A stretch of DNA of 64,000 bases from DATJKD01 sp963834855 (GCA_963834855.1 CAWIDH010000035.1:124001-188000); one strand, 5' to 3'; shown: positions 36,728 to 47,209, numbered from the stretch's first letter. Made by a program: numbers and translations. The notes: generated from the letters alone by a model not told the origin.

Positions 36728-39700
36728 CTAACCCGCGCGGCGGCGGGGAAGACACTGCTGCAGCTGATCGAGCACGCGCTGCGCCGCGGCGAAACGCTCC
36801 TCGGGCTCCTCGTACCGGCCCGTGAAGCGCAGCCTGCTCGGTCCATCGAAACGCAGCGTCTTCGCGCTGGCCTGCACGAGCACGATGAGCGCGCCGGCGT
36901 CCACGGGCGTGTCGGCGGCAAAGGCCACCGAGCCGCCCGCGTGTCCGACGTCGAGACGCTCGATGCCGAGCCGCGTGGCGCCGACGCGCAGTCGCGCGAT
37001 GCGCAGCAGGTTCTTTGCGGGTGCGGGCAACGTGCCGAATCGATCGATGATCTCGGACTGCAGGTCGGTAAGCTCCGCCTCGGATCCGACACCCGAGATG
37101 CGCTTGTACATCACGAGCCGCGCATGCACGTCGGGCAGGAAGGCGTCCGGCAGCAGGGCGGGAACGTGCAGCTCGATCTCCGGGCCGTGGTGCAGCGGGC
37201 GCTCGAGCTCCGGCTGCCGGCCGGCACGCAGCGCGGCCACCGCGCGCTCGAGCAGCTCCATGTAGAGGGCGAAGCCGATCTCGTGGATCTGGCCGGACTG
37301 CTCCTCGCCGAGCAGCTCGCCCGCGCCGCGGATCTCGAGGTCGTGCGTGGCGAGAACGAAGCCGGCACCCAGGTCCTCGAGCGACGCGATCGCCTCGAGC
37401 CGCTTGGCGGCGTCGCCGGTCATCGCGTTGCGCGGCGGGGCGATCAGGTAGGCATAGGCCTGGTGATGCGAACGCCCGACACGGCCCCGCAGCTGGTGCA
37501 GCTGCGCGAGGCCGAACCGGTCGGCGCGGTCCACGACGATCGTGTTCGCGGTCGGCACGTCGATGCCGCTCTCGATGATGGTGGTGCACAGCAGCAGGTT
37601 GCTGCGGCGATGATAGAAATCGAGCATGACCTGCTCGAGGTCGCGCTCGCGCATCTGCCCGTGACCGATCGCGATCCGGGCCTCCGGCACGAGCGCCGCC
37701 AGCTGCTCCGCGGTCCGGCCGATCGTGTCCACGCTGTTGTGGACGAAGTACACCTGCCCGCCGCGTCGCAGCTCGCGCAGGCATGCCTCGCGCACCATCG
37801 GCGCGTTCCATTCCGACACGAAGGTCTTGATCGACAGCCGCGCGGCGGGCGGGGTGGCGATCAGTGACAGGTCGCGCAGGCCGCCCAGCGCGAGGTTGAG
37901 CGTCCGCGGGATAGGCGTGGCCGTGAGCGTCAGCACGTCGACCTCGGCGCGAAGCTGCTTGAGCCGCTCCTTGTCACGCACGCCGAAGCGGTGCTCCTCG
38001 TCGACGATCAGGAGCCCGAGATCCTTGAAGCGCACGCCTGGCTGCAGGAGTCGGTGCGTGCCGATCACGACGTCCACCTTGCCCTCTGCGAGGCCGTCGA
38101 GCACCGCCTTGGCTTGAGCACCGGCTCGGAAGCGCGACAGGAGCTCGACCCTGATCGGCCAGTCGGCGAAGCGATCCGCGAAGGTCTGGTGGTGCTGCTG
38201 CGCGAGCAGGGTGGTCGGGACGAGCACCGCCGCCTGGCGGCCGGCCTGCACGGCGACGAATGCGGCGCGCAGCGCGACCTCGGTCTTGCCAAAGCCCACG
38301 TCGCCGCACACCAGGCGATCCATCGGGCGGGATGACTGCAGGTCGTCGATGACCTGGCGAATCGCCGCGAGCTGGTCGGCCGTCTCCTCGAACGGGAATC
38401 CGGCCTCGAAGGCCTGCAGCTGCTGCTCGTCGACCGGAAACGCGTAACCGGGGCGGGTCGCGCGGCGCGAGTACACGTCCAGCAGTTCGGCCGCCGCGTC
38501 GCGGATGCGCGCCGCCGCGCGCTGGCGCGCCTTCTGCCATTGATCGCCGCCGAGCCTGTGGAGCGGCGCGGATTCCGCGGGAGCACCGGTATAGCGGCTG
38601 ACGCGCTCGAGCGCCTGCACGGGCACGTAGAGCCGATCGCCGTCCGCGTACTCGAGCACCAGGAACTCGGCCGTCGTCCCGGCGCTCTCCATGGTGGTGA
38701 GACCGCGGTAGCGTCCGACGCCATAGTCCTCGTGCACCACGGGTGCACCCGGGCGCAGGTCGGCGAGCTGCTGGATGATGCGCGCCGGGTCGCGGTCGCT
38801 GCGGCGCCGGCGCCGCTCCTGGCGTGCCCGCTCGCCGAAAAGCTGCTCCTCGGCGTAGATCGTGAGCGGTGGATCGGTGAGCGCGACACCGGAGGCGATC
38901 GGCGCCACGGCGACTGCGAGTGGCGCGTTCGAGGCGAGGAACTCCTGCCAGCCGGCCACGACGCGCGGTTCGACCCGTTGCGGGCGCAGCAGGTCGAGCA
39001 GCAGTTCGCGCCGGCCCGGTGATTCGGCCGCAAGCAGCACGCGCGACGTGCTCGTGCGCAGCGCAGCAGCAAAGGCCGCGATGGTCTCCTCGCGACGCAT
39101 GTCGAGCCGCACCGCGGGCGCATCCGCGGCTGCGATCACGGACACCGCGGCGCCGTCGACGGCCTCCCCGGTCCCAGCTCCCGAGAGCTCCGCATGGGGC
39201 AGGCCGCGCGCACGCGCGAGCCAGGCCTCGGGCGTCAGGAAGATCTCCGCCGGCGCGAGCACCGGGTGCTCGATGTCGTAACGGTGCTCCTCGTAGCGTT
39301 CCTCGATCGCGGCCAGCGCGCCCGCGAGGCCAGCCTCGCAGTCCGCGGGCAGGACGAGGGCGGCATCGCCCGGCAGGTAGTCGAACAGCGTCGCCGTGCC
39401 GTCGAAGAAGAGCGGCAGGTAGTACTCGATCCCGGCCGGCGCGAGCCCCTCGCCGACGTCGCGGTACACCGGCATCCGTGTCAGGTCGCCCTCGAACCGG
39501 GTGCGGAAACGGCGCCGGAAATCGCGGATGGATTCGGGCGCGAGGCTGAACTCGCGCGCCGGCAGCAGATCGACGCGCTCGATCCGGCCGGTCGTGCGCT
39601 GCGTTTCCGAATCGAAGCTGCGAATGCTGTCGATACGGCGATCGTCGAGGTCGATGCGCAGCGGCGCCTCGCTGCCCATCGGGAAGATGTCGAACAGCGA

Positions 39701-40198
39701 GCCGCGGATCGCGAACTCGCCCGGCGCGCCGACCTGCGGCACGGATGCATAGCCGGCCGCCGTCAGCCGCAGGCGAAACGCCTCGAGATCGAGATCCTCG
39801 CCGATCGCGAGCGCCAGCGCGTGCGCATCGATGAAGCTGCGCGGCGGCAGCCGCTGCATCGCGGTCGCGAGGTCGGCGAGCACGATGCCACGCCCGAGGA
39901 GCGGCAGGCGCGCGAGCGCGCGCAGGCGCTGCGAAATGATGTCGGGGTGCGGCGAGAACCGGTCGTAGGGCAGCGTTTCGTAATCGGGAAACGCGAGCAC
40001 CGGCAGGTCCTGCGGCACGAAGAAGGCGAGCTCGGCCTCCAGGCGCTCCGATTGCGCGGCGTCGCGCGTGACGACGAGCAACGGCCCGGCCGCTTCGGAC
40101 GCCGCCTGGGCGAGCGCGAGGGGCAAGGCCGCGCCGGCCAGGCCCTGCCAGCGGACGCTGGGGTGCGCGGAACTCGGAGCGATGAGGTCAAGACGCAT
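36728..40198 (-). CDS. mfd: Transcription-repair coupling factor
   Basis: Mfd displaces RNA polymerase stalled at lesions and recruits UvrA. The 1156-residue length from ATG 40198 fits E. coli (1148). The N-terminal UvrB-like module has FPDYETLPYDRFSPHPDIIS and GEFAIRGSLFDIFP; the RNA-polymerase-interaction domain includes VHEDYGVGRYRGL; helicase motifs follow in DRLVCGDVGFGKTEVALRAA (Walker A-like), DEEHRFGVRDKERLK (DEEH box) and LLCTTIIESGIDVPTANT. The TRCF end is DRFGTLPAPAKNLLRIARLR. A start 21 codons upstream is possible but lacks homology. Confidence 0.97.
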   Translation of the reverse strand: MRLDLIAPSSAHPSVRWQGLAGAALPLALAQAASEAAGPLLVVTRDAAQSERLEAELAFFVPQDLPVLAFPDYETLPYDRFSPHPDIISQRLRALARLPLLGRGIVLADLATAMQRLPPRSFIDAHALALAIGEDLDLEAFRLRLTAAGYASVPQVGAPGEFAIRGSLFDIFPMGSEAPLRIDLDDRRIDSIRSFDSETQRTTGRIERVDLLPAREFSLAPESIRDFRRRFRTRFEGDLTRMPVYRDVGEGLAPAGIEYYLPLFFDGTATLFDYLPGDAALVLPADCEAGLAGALAAIEERYEEHRYDIEHPVLAPAEIFLTPEAWLARARGLPHAELSGAGTGEAVDGAAVSVIAAADAPAVRLDMRREETIAAFAAALRTSTSRVLLAAESPGRRELLLDLLRPQRVEPRVVAGWQEFLASNAPLAVAVAPIASGVALTDPPLTIYAEEQLFGERARQERRRRRSDRDPARIIQQLADLRPGAPVVHEDYGVGRYRGLTTMESAGTTAEFLVLEYADGDRLYVPVQALERVSRYTGAPAESAPLHRLGGDQWQKARQRAAARIRDAAAELLDVYSRRATRPGYAFPVDEQQLQAFEAGFPFEETADQLAAIRQVIDDLQSSRPMDRLVCGDVGFGKTEVALRAAFVAVQAGRQAAVLVPTTLLAQQHHQTFADRFADWPIRVELLSRFRAGAQAKAVLDGLAEGKVDVVIGTHRLLQPGVRFKDLGLLIVDEEHRFGVRDKERLKQLRAEVDVLTLTATPIPRTLNLALGGLRDLSLIATPPAARLSIKTFVSEWNAPMVREACLRELRRGGQVYFVHNSVDTIGRTAEQLAALVPEARIAIGHGQMRERDLEQVMLDFYHRRSNLLLCTTIIESGIDVPTANTIVVDRADRFGLAQLHQLRGRVGRSHHQAYAYLIAPPRNAMTGDAAKRLEAIASLEDLGAGFVLATHDLEIRGAGELLGEEQSGQIHEIGFALYMELLERAVAALRAGRQPELERPLHHGPEIELHVPALLPDAFLPDVHARLVMYKRISGVGSEAELTDLQSEIIDRFGTLPAPAKNLLRIARLRVGATRLGIERLDVGHAGGSVAFAADTPVDAGALIVLVQASAKTLRFDGPSRLRFTGRYEEPEERFAAAQRVLDQLQQCLPRRRAG

Positions 40199-40217
40199 GA
40201 AAATACAATAGCTTACA

Positions 40218-40237
40218 CTCGAATCATGCGATTCGAG
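40218..40237. repeat. 8-bp perfect inverted repeat upstream of mfd
   Basis: CTCGAATC-ATGC-GATTCGAG, two perfect 8-base arms with a 4-base centre, 20 bases upstream of the mfd ATG. On the minus strand TATTGT (40210-40205), a weak -10, lies between it and the gene. The palindrome is placed where an operator for mfd would be. No regulator is identified. Confidence 0.6.
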
Positions 40238-40254
40238 ATGAATAGCGGTGGGGC

Positions 40255-40330
40255 CGGTCAAAAAGCTGACCGACTGAGAGGGCGCAGGTTAGCAGAGGCG
40301 CGCCGGCCTATTGGCAGAGGCGCGCTGGCC
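40255..40330. repeat. Short repeats in the mfd upstream region
   Basis: CGGTCA-AAAAGC-TGACCG (40255-40272) is a 6-base perfect inverted repeat. Farther upstream of mfd is a 17-base direct repeat, GCAGAGGCGCGCCGGCC at 40292-40308 and GCAGAGGCGCGCTGGCC at 40314-40330 (one mismatch), with a 22-base period, about two helical turns. The rest of the 195-base gap has no gene. Confidence 0.5.
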
Positions 40331-40393
40331 CGCGGGAAGGCCGCGACGGCCGACGATTCCCGCGGTCGGCGGCGGGTCAGGCAGGCAGGCGGC

Positions 40394-40687
40394 TCAGCTG
40401 CTGGGCGTGCCGCGCTTCGCGACGGCGTGGATCACGTGCGAATGCTCGAAATACACGACGAACTGCGGGTATACCCAGCGCGTGATGGGCGGCTCGCCGA
40501 TCGCGCCGTAGCGCTGGCTGGGTTCGCCGAACTGGCGTTCGACCTGCGCCATGCTGCTGCCGCGCGTGGGGCCCGCGGTGGTGGTCCGAGCGGCCGGCGG
40601 GTCGACCATTTCGAGCTCGTCCGCGTGAACCTGGATCGCGCCGAGACCCGCGATCAGGCCTAACGCGACAATCATGCGCTTGTGCAT
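40394..40687 (-). CDS. Small exported protein with BamE-like motif
   Basis: A 97-residue protein: signal peptide at residues 1-22 (MIVALGLIAGLGAIQVHA), an acidic/Thr-rich linker, then a domain with MAQVERQFGEPSQRYGAIGE and PPITRWVYPQFVVYFEHSHV. The pattern (short helix, GEP, ITRW.Y, VYFE) recalls the SmpA/OmlA/BamE fold, but there is no lipobox Cys. Conserved-hypothetical homologs exist in pseudomonads and xanthomonads to my knowledge; function is unknown. Longer upstream starts lack a signal peptide. Confidence 0.72.
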   Translation of the reverse strand: MHKRMIVALGLIAGLGAIQVHADELEMVDPPAARTTTAGPTRGSSMAQVERQFGEPSQRYGAIGEPPITRWVYPQFVVYFEHSHVIHAVAKRGTPSS

Positions 40688-40718
40688 AAACGGAGCCTCA
40701 GCTGCAAGGGCCGCCGGA

Positions 40719-40724
40719 AATATA
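40719..40724 (-). promoter_or_regulatory. Possible -10 for the small exported protein gene
   Basis: On the minus strand TATATT (40724-40719, five of six to consensus) lies about 32 bases before the ATG at 40687. No convincing -35. It sits in the 193-base divergent region shared with lolC. Confidence 0.35.
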
Positions 40725-40880
40725 GCACTCGAGCCGTCGCGGCCGGCCAACCAGGTCCCGATTCCTTGTGCCAGTTCACTATGCGCGCGGCGCGGCGCCA
40801 TGCCGGACAGGTGCAATCGGCTCGTCGGCCCGGTAGCCTTGCGCGTCGCACCATGCCTCTCCATGAAAGCCCAATCGCCG

Positions 40881-42128
40881 ATGTTCCACCCGCTCCCCAT
40901 TTACCTCGGGCTACGCTATGTCCGGACCCGCGGCCGCGGGTTTTTCGTTTCCTTCATCAGCTGGATATCGATGCTGGGCGTGTGCGTGGGCGTCGCCGCG
41001 TTGATCACGATCATCTCGGTGATGAACGGTTTCGAGGGCGAGTTGCGCGGCCGGCTGGTCGCGCTGACCGCGCACGCCACCGTGACCGCCAGGGACGGGC
41101 GACAGCCGGACTGGGCGCGGCTCAGCGAGCTCGCGCGCGCGCAGCCCGGAACGATCGGGGTCGCGCCCTTCGTCGACGTGCAGGCGATGCTCGGGCGCTC
41201 CGGTACGCTGCTGCCGGCCATAGTGCATGGAATCGAACCAGAGGCAGAAACCGCGGTCTCGCAGATCGAGCCGCACCTGCGCCAGGGACGGCTCGCCGAT
41301 CTCACGGCCGGATCACGCCACATGATCATCGGGCGCGTGCTCGCGTGGCAACTCGGCGCCGAAGTGGGCGATGAGCTCACGGTGATGGTGCCCGGGCGGT
41401 CGATGCTGTCCGCGGGCGGACGCCCGCTGCTGCAGACCTTCCTCGTCACGGGCGTGTTCGAGGTGGGCCTGCAGGATCACGACGGCAAGCTCGCGCTCGT
41501 GTCCCTCGCGGACGCCGGCGAGCTGACGGGGCAGGGCACGTCGCCGGCGGGCCTGCGCCTGCGCTTCGACGAGGTGATGCGCGCGCCCGCGTACGCAAGC
41601 CGGCTGCGCGACGCGTTGCCCGACGAGGTGGAGATCAGCGACTGGACGCAGGAGCACGCGGCGTACTTCCGCGCGATCCGCATCGAGAAGACGATGATGA
41701 GCCTGATCCTGCTCCTCGTCGTGGCGGTTGCCGCGTTCAACATCGTGGCCGCGCTGGTCATGGTCGTAAACGAGAAGCGCTCCGACATCGCGATCCTGCG
41801 CACGCTGGGTCTCACGCCGCGCGGCGTCGTGGGCGCGTTCTTCACCCAGGGCCTCGTGATCGGCGCGACCGGCACGCTGCTCGGCGTGGCGCTCGGGCTC
41901 GCGATCGCCTGCAACGTCGGAACGATCGTGCCGGTGCTCGAGCGCGTGTTCGGCTTCCACGTCATGGACCCGACCGTCTACTACATCACGGAGATCCCGT
42001 CCGATCCGCAGGCGCCGCAGGTGCTCGCGATCGCCGCGGCCGCGTTCCTCCTGACCGTGCTCGCGACGATCTACCCCGCGCTGCGTGGCGCGGCTACGCA
42101 CCCCGCCGAGGCGCTGCGGTACGAGTGA
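40881..42128 (+). CDS. lolC: Lipoprotein-releasing ABC transporter permease (LolC/LolE family)
   Basis: One of two tandem permeases of the Lol exporter that extracts outer-membrane lipoproteins from the inner membrane. The 415-residue protein from ATG 40881 starts PLPIYLGLRYVRTRGRGFFV with helix 1 at FISWISMLGVCVGVAALITI, a large periplasmic loop (about residues 50-265) and three C-terminal helices including MMSLILLLVVAVAAFNIVAA. The segment KRSDIAILRTLGLTPRGVVG is the family hallmark. An in-frame ATG at 40863 is also possible. Which copy equals LolC or LolE cannot be told from sequence alone. Confidence 0.92.
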   Translation: MFHPLPIYLGLRYVRTRGRGFFVSFISWISMLGVCVGVAALITIISVMNGFEGELRGRLVALTAHATVTARDGRQPDWARLSELARAQPGTIGVAPFVDVQAMLGRSGTLLPAIVHGIEPEAETAVSQIEPHLRQGRLADLTAGSRHMIIGRVLAWQLGAEVGDELTVMVPGRSMLSAGGRPLLQTFLVTGVFEVGLQDHDGKLALVSLADAGELTGQGTSPAGLRLRFDEVMRAPAYASRLRDALPDEVEISDWTQEHAAYFRAIRIEKTMMSLILLLVVAVAAFNIVAALVMVVNEKRSDIAILRTLGLTPRGVVGAFFTQGLVIGATGTLLGVALGLAIACNVGTIVPVLERVFGFHVMDPTVYYITEIPSDPQAPQVLAIAAAAFLLTVLATIYPALRGAATHPAEALRYE

Positions 42129-43379
42129 TGCCTTCGAGTCTCCCATACGAGCTCCTCGTGGGCCGTCGCTACCTGCGCTCGACGGGGAACCGCTTCCTGT
42201 CGTTCATATCGCTGATCTCGATGCTGGGTGTCGCGATCGGCGTCGCGGTGCTGATCGTCGTGCTGTCGGTGATGAACGGCTTCGAGCGCGAGCTGCGCGG
42301 GCGCATCCTGAGCGTAACCTCGCACGCGACCGTGTCCGCATTCGGGGCGGGTCTCGCGGACTGGCGCGCAGCGCGCGAGAAGGCGCTCGCCAACCCCGAG
42401 GTCAGCGCAGCCGCGCCGTTCGCGGAGGGGGAGGCGCTCCTGATCGGCGAGCGCGAAGGCTCGGGCTCGAGCGCGGCGAGCGTGCGAGGGATCCTCCCGG
42501 AGCTCGAGAGCCAGGTGTCCGCGGTCGGCGAGCGGCTCGAGTCGGGCTCGCTGGCGGCGCTTCGCCCGGGGAGCTTCCGCGTCATTCTCGGCGTGGAGCT
42601 CGCGAAGCAGCTCGAGGTGCGACGCGGCGACACCGTCGTGCTCGCGATCGCGCAGGGCAGCGTCACCCCCGCCGGCGTCGTACCGCGGCTGCGCCGCTTC
42701 GAGGTCGAGGGCGTGTTCGCATCGGGCATGTACGAGATCGACAAGACGCTCGCGCTCGTGCATCTCGAGGACGCGGCGCGGCTGTTCCGGCTCGGCGACC
42801 GCGTCACGGGGCTCAGGCTTCAGGTGACCGATCCCTGGCGGGCGCCCGTCGTGGCGCGCGAGGTCGCGCTCGCGATGGGCAACGGGCCCTACGTCGACGA
42901 CTGGACGAACCGCCACGCGAACTTCTTCCGCTCGATAGAGCTCACCAAGCGGATGCTCTTCTTCATCCTGCTGCTGGTCGTCGCCGTGGCCGCGTTCAAC
43001 ATCGTCTCCACGCTGGTGATGGCCGTGAAGGACAAGCGGCCGGACATCGCGATCCTGCGCACCATGGGCGCCGCACCGCGCGGGATACTCGCGATATTCG
43101 CCACGCAGGGCACGGTCATCGGCCTGCTCGGCACGCTGGGCGGCGTCCTGCTGGGCACGCTGCTCGCCGTCAACCTGGAAACACTCGTGCACGTGCTCGA
43201 GCGGGTGCTGCGCACGCAGTTCCTGGACGCGAGCGTCTACTTCATGAGCGACCTGCCGGCGCATGTCGAGCCGCGCGACGTCGCGCTGATCGCGGCGACC
43301 GCGTTCGCGCTCTGCTGCCTGTCGACGATCTATCCCGCGTGGCGGGCGGCGCGAACCGATCCTGCGAGGGCCCTGAGAC

Positions 43380-43387
<8 letters not shown>
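42125..43387 (+). CDS. lolE: Lipoprotein-releasing ABC transporter permease (LolC/LolE family), second copy
   Basis: A 420-residue paralog of the preceding gene with the same layout: PYELLVGRRYLRSTGNRFLS, ISLISMLGVAIGVAVLIVVL, a periplasmic loop, then MLFFILLLVVAVAAFNIVST and KRPDIAILRTMGAAPRGILA. GTG 42125 overlaps the previous stop; ATG 42128 is one codon later. It overlaps lolD by eight bases. The pair arose by duplication and would form the LolC-LolE heterodimer with LolD. Confidence 0.92.
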
Positions 43388-44063
<676 letters not shown>

Positions 44064-44097
44064 ATCTGCACGTTGCCGGCAGGATCTGCCGTCGCGC

Positions 44098-46437
44098 GTG
44101 GTGGCCCGCGCCGGCAGGCTGGTCGCCCTCGACGGGACGGCAACCATGATCGGCACCGCATTCGGATTCCTGGCGGGAACCTGCACGCTGCTGCTCGCGC
44201 CACGCCTGCCGTCGCCGGCCGAGCTCGGCCTCGTCGCCGCGGCGTCGTGCGCGTCCGCGTGGTGCCTCGGCAGCCGCATACCGCTCGCCTTTGCCGCCGG
44301 TCTCACGCTGTGCTTTCTCGATGCGCGTGCCCGCCTGGACGACCGTCTCGACCCGGCGCTCGAAGGGCAAACCCTGTCGATCGAAGGCAGGGTTGTCTCG
44401 GTGCCTCATGTGCTCGCGCAGGGCATCCGCTTCCGGTTCGAGCCCATGCGTGGCGCGGGTCCACGCCTGCCGCATACGGTCGAGCTCACCTGGTACGAGC
44501 CCGACTGGCTGCCGCTTCCGTCGCAGCGCCTCGCGCTCGAGGTGCGTCTCAGGCGCCCGCGCGGCTTCGTGAACCCCGGTGGCAGCGATTACGCGGCCCG
44601 CATGTTGCGCGAAGGGATCGGTGCCACAGGATATGTGCGTGACGCCGCGCGGCACGCGCGCACGGGTCTCGACGTGCTCGCGCACCCGGTGCTGGCGGCG
44701 CGCGGCGCCATCGCCCGGGTCATCGCCGATGCCCTGGGCCGGCGGCCAGCAACCGGCATCGTCGCGGGGCTCGCGGTCGGGCTGCAGGATGCGCTGTCAC
44801 CGGAGCAGTGGCGCGCGCTCGCGCGCAGCGGCACCAGCCACCTGATGGCGATTTCCGGCATGCACATCGGCATGGTCGCCGCCATTGCGGCCTGGATCGC
44901 CGCGGTCGTGCAGCGCGCGCGGCAGCGTCGCGGGGCGCTCGGCACGGTGCGCGATGCGGCGCTTCGCTGCGGCGTCGCCGCTGCCGTTGCGTACTCCGCA
45001 CTCGCCGGATGGTCAGTGCCGACGCAGCGCACGGCCCTCATGATCCTGGTGCTCGCCGTCGCACTGGGCGCGCGACGGCGCACCGGCGTCTCGGACGGCC
45101 TTGCCCTTGCGGCCACGGGCGTGCTGCTCGCGGACCCATTGTCGGTGCTCGCACCGGGCTTCTGGCTGTCGTTCGGCGCGGTCGCAGCCATCGTGTTCGC
45201 CACCGCCGGCTACACCGCGCGACCACGCCTGCTCGCGGGCTACGGCCGACTGCAGCTCGCGGTCACTGTCGGTCTCGTGCCCGTGCTGCTCGGCAGTTTC
45301 GGCAGCGTCTCGCTCGTCTCCGCGGCGGTGAACCTGCTCGCCGTTCCGCTCTACACGCTGCTGATCGTGCCCGCGGTCCTCGCCGCGACCGCGCTCACCG
45401 CCGCTGTTCCGATGCTCGGCGCACCGTCCCTGCGCCTGGTCGCCTGGCTGATCGAGTGGAGCTGGCCGCTGATCGATGTGCCGGCCTCGTGGTCCTGGGC
45501 GACGTGGAGCGTGGCCGGGCTGCCGCCGCTGCTCTGGTGCGCGCTGGCGGGAGCGACCGTGGCCGCGATCGCGCCGCTGCCGATGGCCGGGCGCGCCGCG
45601 GCCTGCGCAATCATCGTCGCCGTCGGGGCGTGGCGACCGCCGCCGCTGCCGGACGGTGCGGTACGCGTGGCGATGCTCGACGTCGGACAGGGTCTCGCGG
45701 TCGTCGTCGAGACCCGCAGGCACGTGCTGGTCTACGACACGGGTCCGGCGTTCCGCAGCGGGTCGGATGCGGCATTGCTCGCAGTCGTTCCGTACCTGCA
45801 GCAGCGTGGCGTTCGCGTGGTCGACCTGCTCGTCGTGAGCCACGATGATGCCGACCATGCAGGCGGCGCGGCCAGCCTGCTCGCGAACTTCCCGGTCGGC
45901 GCGCGCGCCGCGAGCGGCCGGGCGCTCGGCCACACGAGCAGCGTGAGCCGTTGCCGCCGCGGGGCACAGTGGCACTGGGACGGCGTCGAGTTCGCCTGGC
46001 TGCACCCGGGGCCCGGACTGTCGCGCAAGGACAACGACCGATCCTGCGTGCTGCGCATCCGGACCGGGGAACACGTGGCGCTGCTCACCGGCGACATCGA
46101 GAGCGACGCAGAGGGCGAACTGCTTCGTGCCGCCGCGCCGGGCGACATCGACGTGCTCGTCGTGCCGCATCACGGCAGCCGTACCTCGTCGAGCCCGGCG
46201 TTCGTGCGCGCCACGCACCCGCGGTGGGCCCTGGTCTCCTGCGGCTACCGCAATCAGTGGCGTTTCCCGGCCGATGCGGTCGTGGAGCGGTGGCAGGGAG
46301 CCGGCTCCACGGTCCTGGTGTCCTGGCAGACGGGCGCGGTGGAATTCGAGCTGCGTCCCGGCCGCGCGATCGCAGAGCCGCGGCTCGCGCGCGACGCGGT
46401 CCCGCGCCTCTGGCACCGGACGCAGGTCGCACCTTGA
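44098..46437 (+). CDS. comEC: DNA internalization competence protein ComEC/Rec2
   Basis: ComEC forms the inner-membrane channel for DNA uptake. The 779-residue protein has an N-terminal DUF4131 region, an OB-like segment (residues about 90-165), the Competence domain with GLAVGLQDALSPEQWRALAR and GTSHLMAISGMHIGMVAAIA, and a C-terminal beta-lactamase-like domain: LDVGQGLAVVVE, SHDDADHAGGA, DNDRSCVLRI, LLTGDIESDAEGELL, VPHHGSRTSSS. The GTG at 44098 is one option; ATG 44146 (16 codons later, starting at the first helix) may be the real start. Confidence 0.9.
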   Translation: MVARAGRLVALDGTATMIGTAFGFLAGTCTLLLAPRLPSPAELGLVAAASCASAWCLGSRIPLAFAAGLTLCFLDARARLDDRLDPALEGQTLSIEGRVVSVPHVLAQGIRFRFEPMRGAGPRLPHTVELTWYEPDWLPLPSQRLALEVRLRRPRGFVNPGGSDYAARMLREGIGATGYVRDAARHARTGLDVLAHPVLAARGAIARVIADALGRRPATGIVAGLAVGLQDALSPEQWRALARSGTSHLMAISGMHIGMVAAIAAWIAAVVQRARQRRGALGTVRDAALRCGVAAAVAYSALAGWSVPTQRTALMILVLAVALGARRRTGVSDGLALAATGVLLADPLSVLAPGFWLSFGAVAAIVFATAGYTARPRLLAGYGRLQLAVTVGLVPVLLGSFGSVSLVSAAVNLLAVPLYTLLIVPAVLAATALTAAVPMLGAPSLRLVAWLIEWSWPLIDVPASWSWATWSVAGLPPLLWCALAGATVAAIAPLPMAGRAAACAIIVAVGAWRPPPLPDGAVRVAMLDVGQGLAVVVETRRHVLVYDTGPAFRSGSDAALLAVVPYLQQRGVRVVDLLVVSHDDADHAGGAASLLANFPVGARAASGRALGHTSSVSRCRRGAQWHWDGVEFAWLHPGPGLSRKDNDRSCVLRIRTGEHVALLTGDIESDAEGELLRAAAPGDIDVLVVPHHGSRTSSSPAFVRATHPRWALVSCGYRNQWRFPADAVVERWQGAGSTVLVSWQTGAVEFELRPGRAIAEPRLARDAVPRLWHRTQVAP

Positions 46438-46483
46438 CTGCGGCCCCCGGCACCGCAATTGCGCCGCCCGCCGGCGCATGAAG

Positions 46484-46489
46484 TATGAT
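46484..46489 (+). promoter_or_regulatory. Possible -10 for the exbB-exbD-msbA-lpxK group
   Basis: TATGAT (five of six to consensus) lies 37 bases before the exbB ATG; TTGCGC at 46459-46464 could be a poor -35 with a long 19-base spacer. It is the only promoter-like site seen in the gap between comEC and exbB. Confidence 0.3.
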
Positions 46490-46525
46490 CCGCGGGCGTT
46501 TGCGACAGGGGGTCGGACCCGCGAA

Positions 46526-47209
46526 ATGTTCGAAATCGTGAAAGCAGGCGGCATCGTGATGGTGCCGATCATCCTGTGCTCCATCGTGGCGGTCGCCATC
46601 ATCATCGAACGGTTCTGGACCCTGCGTGAGCAGCGGGTCGTGCCCGTGGAGCTCACCGACAAGGTCTGGCAGTGGGTCGAGAACCGCACGCTGTCCGACA
46701 AGCAGATACGCGCGCTCGAGCAGCACTCGCCGCTGGGACGGATTCTCGCCGCGGGCATCTCGAACCGGCACCGTGACCGGGCGGTGATGATCGAGGCAAT
46801 CGAGGATGCCGGCCGACACGTCGCGCACGATCTCGAGCGCTACCTCGGCATGCTCGGCACGATCGCGGCGGTGTCGCCGCTGCTCGGCCTGCTCGGAACC
46901 GTGACCGGGATGATCCGTACGTTCAAGGCGATCACCGTCGCCGGCATCGGCGACCCCGGGGCCATGGCCGGCGGAATCTCCGAGGCGCTGATTACCACCG
47001 CGGCGGGCCTGATCATCGCCGTGCCCGCGCTGATGGCGTACCGCTACCTGCGCGGCCGGGTAGATTCGCTGGTGATCCAGATGGAGAAGGAGTCGCTGAA
47101 GCTCGTGCAGGCGGTCGATCGCACGCTCGGCACGCGGCCCGACGCAGCCAGCTCACGGCGGAGGAATTCGCGGCGTGAAGTTCAACGCACGCCGCACCGA
47201 GGAGCCTGA
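46526..47209 (+). CDS. exbB: MotA/TolQ/ExbB proton channel family protein
   Basis: A 227-residue inner-membrane protein with three helices: IVKAGGIVMVPIILCSIVAV near the start, GMLGTIAAVSPLLGLLGTVT and ALITTAAGLIIAVPALMAYR. The last two form the proton-channel pair typical of ExbB/TolQ. Followed by an exbD gene overlapping by 35 bases, and then msbA and lpxK. This exbBD-msbA-lpxK order recurs in Gammaproteobacteria, so these copies need not serve TonB. An upstream in-frame ATG at 46478 would add 16 residues. Confidence 0.9.
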   Translation: MFEIVKAGGIVMVPIILCSIVAVAIIIERFWTLREQRVVPVELTDKVWQWVENRTLSDKQIRALEQHSPLGRILAAGISNRHRDRAVMIEAIEDAGRHVAHDLERYLGMLGTIAAVSPLLGLLGTVTGMIRTFKAITVAGIGDPGAMAGGISEALITTAAGLIIAVPALMAYRYLRGRVDSLVIQMEKESLKLVQAVDRTLGTRPDAASSRRRNSRREVQRTPHRGA

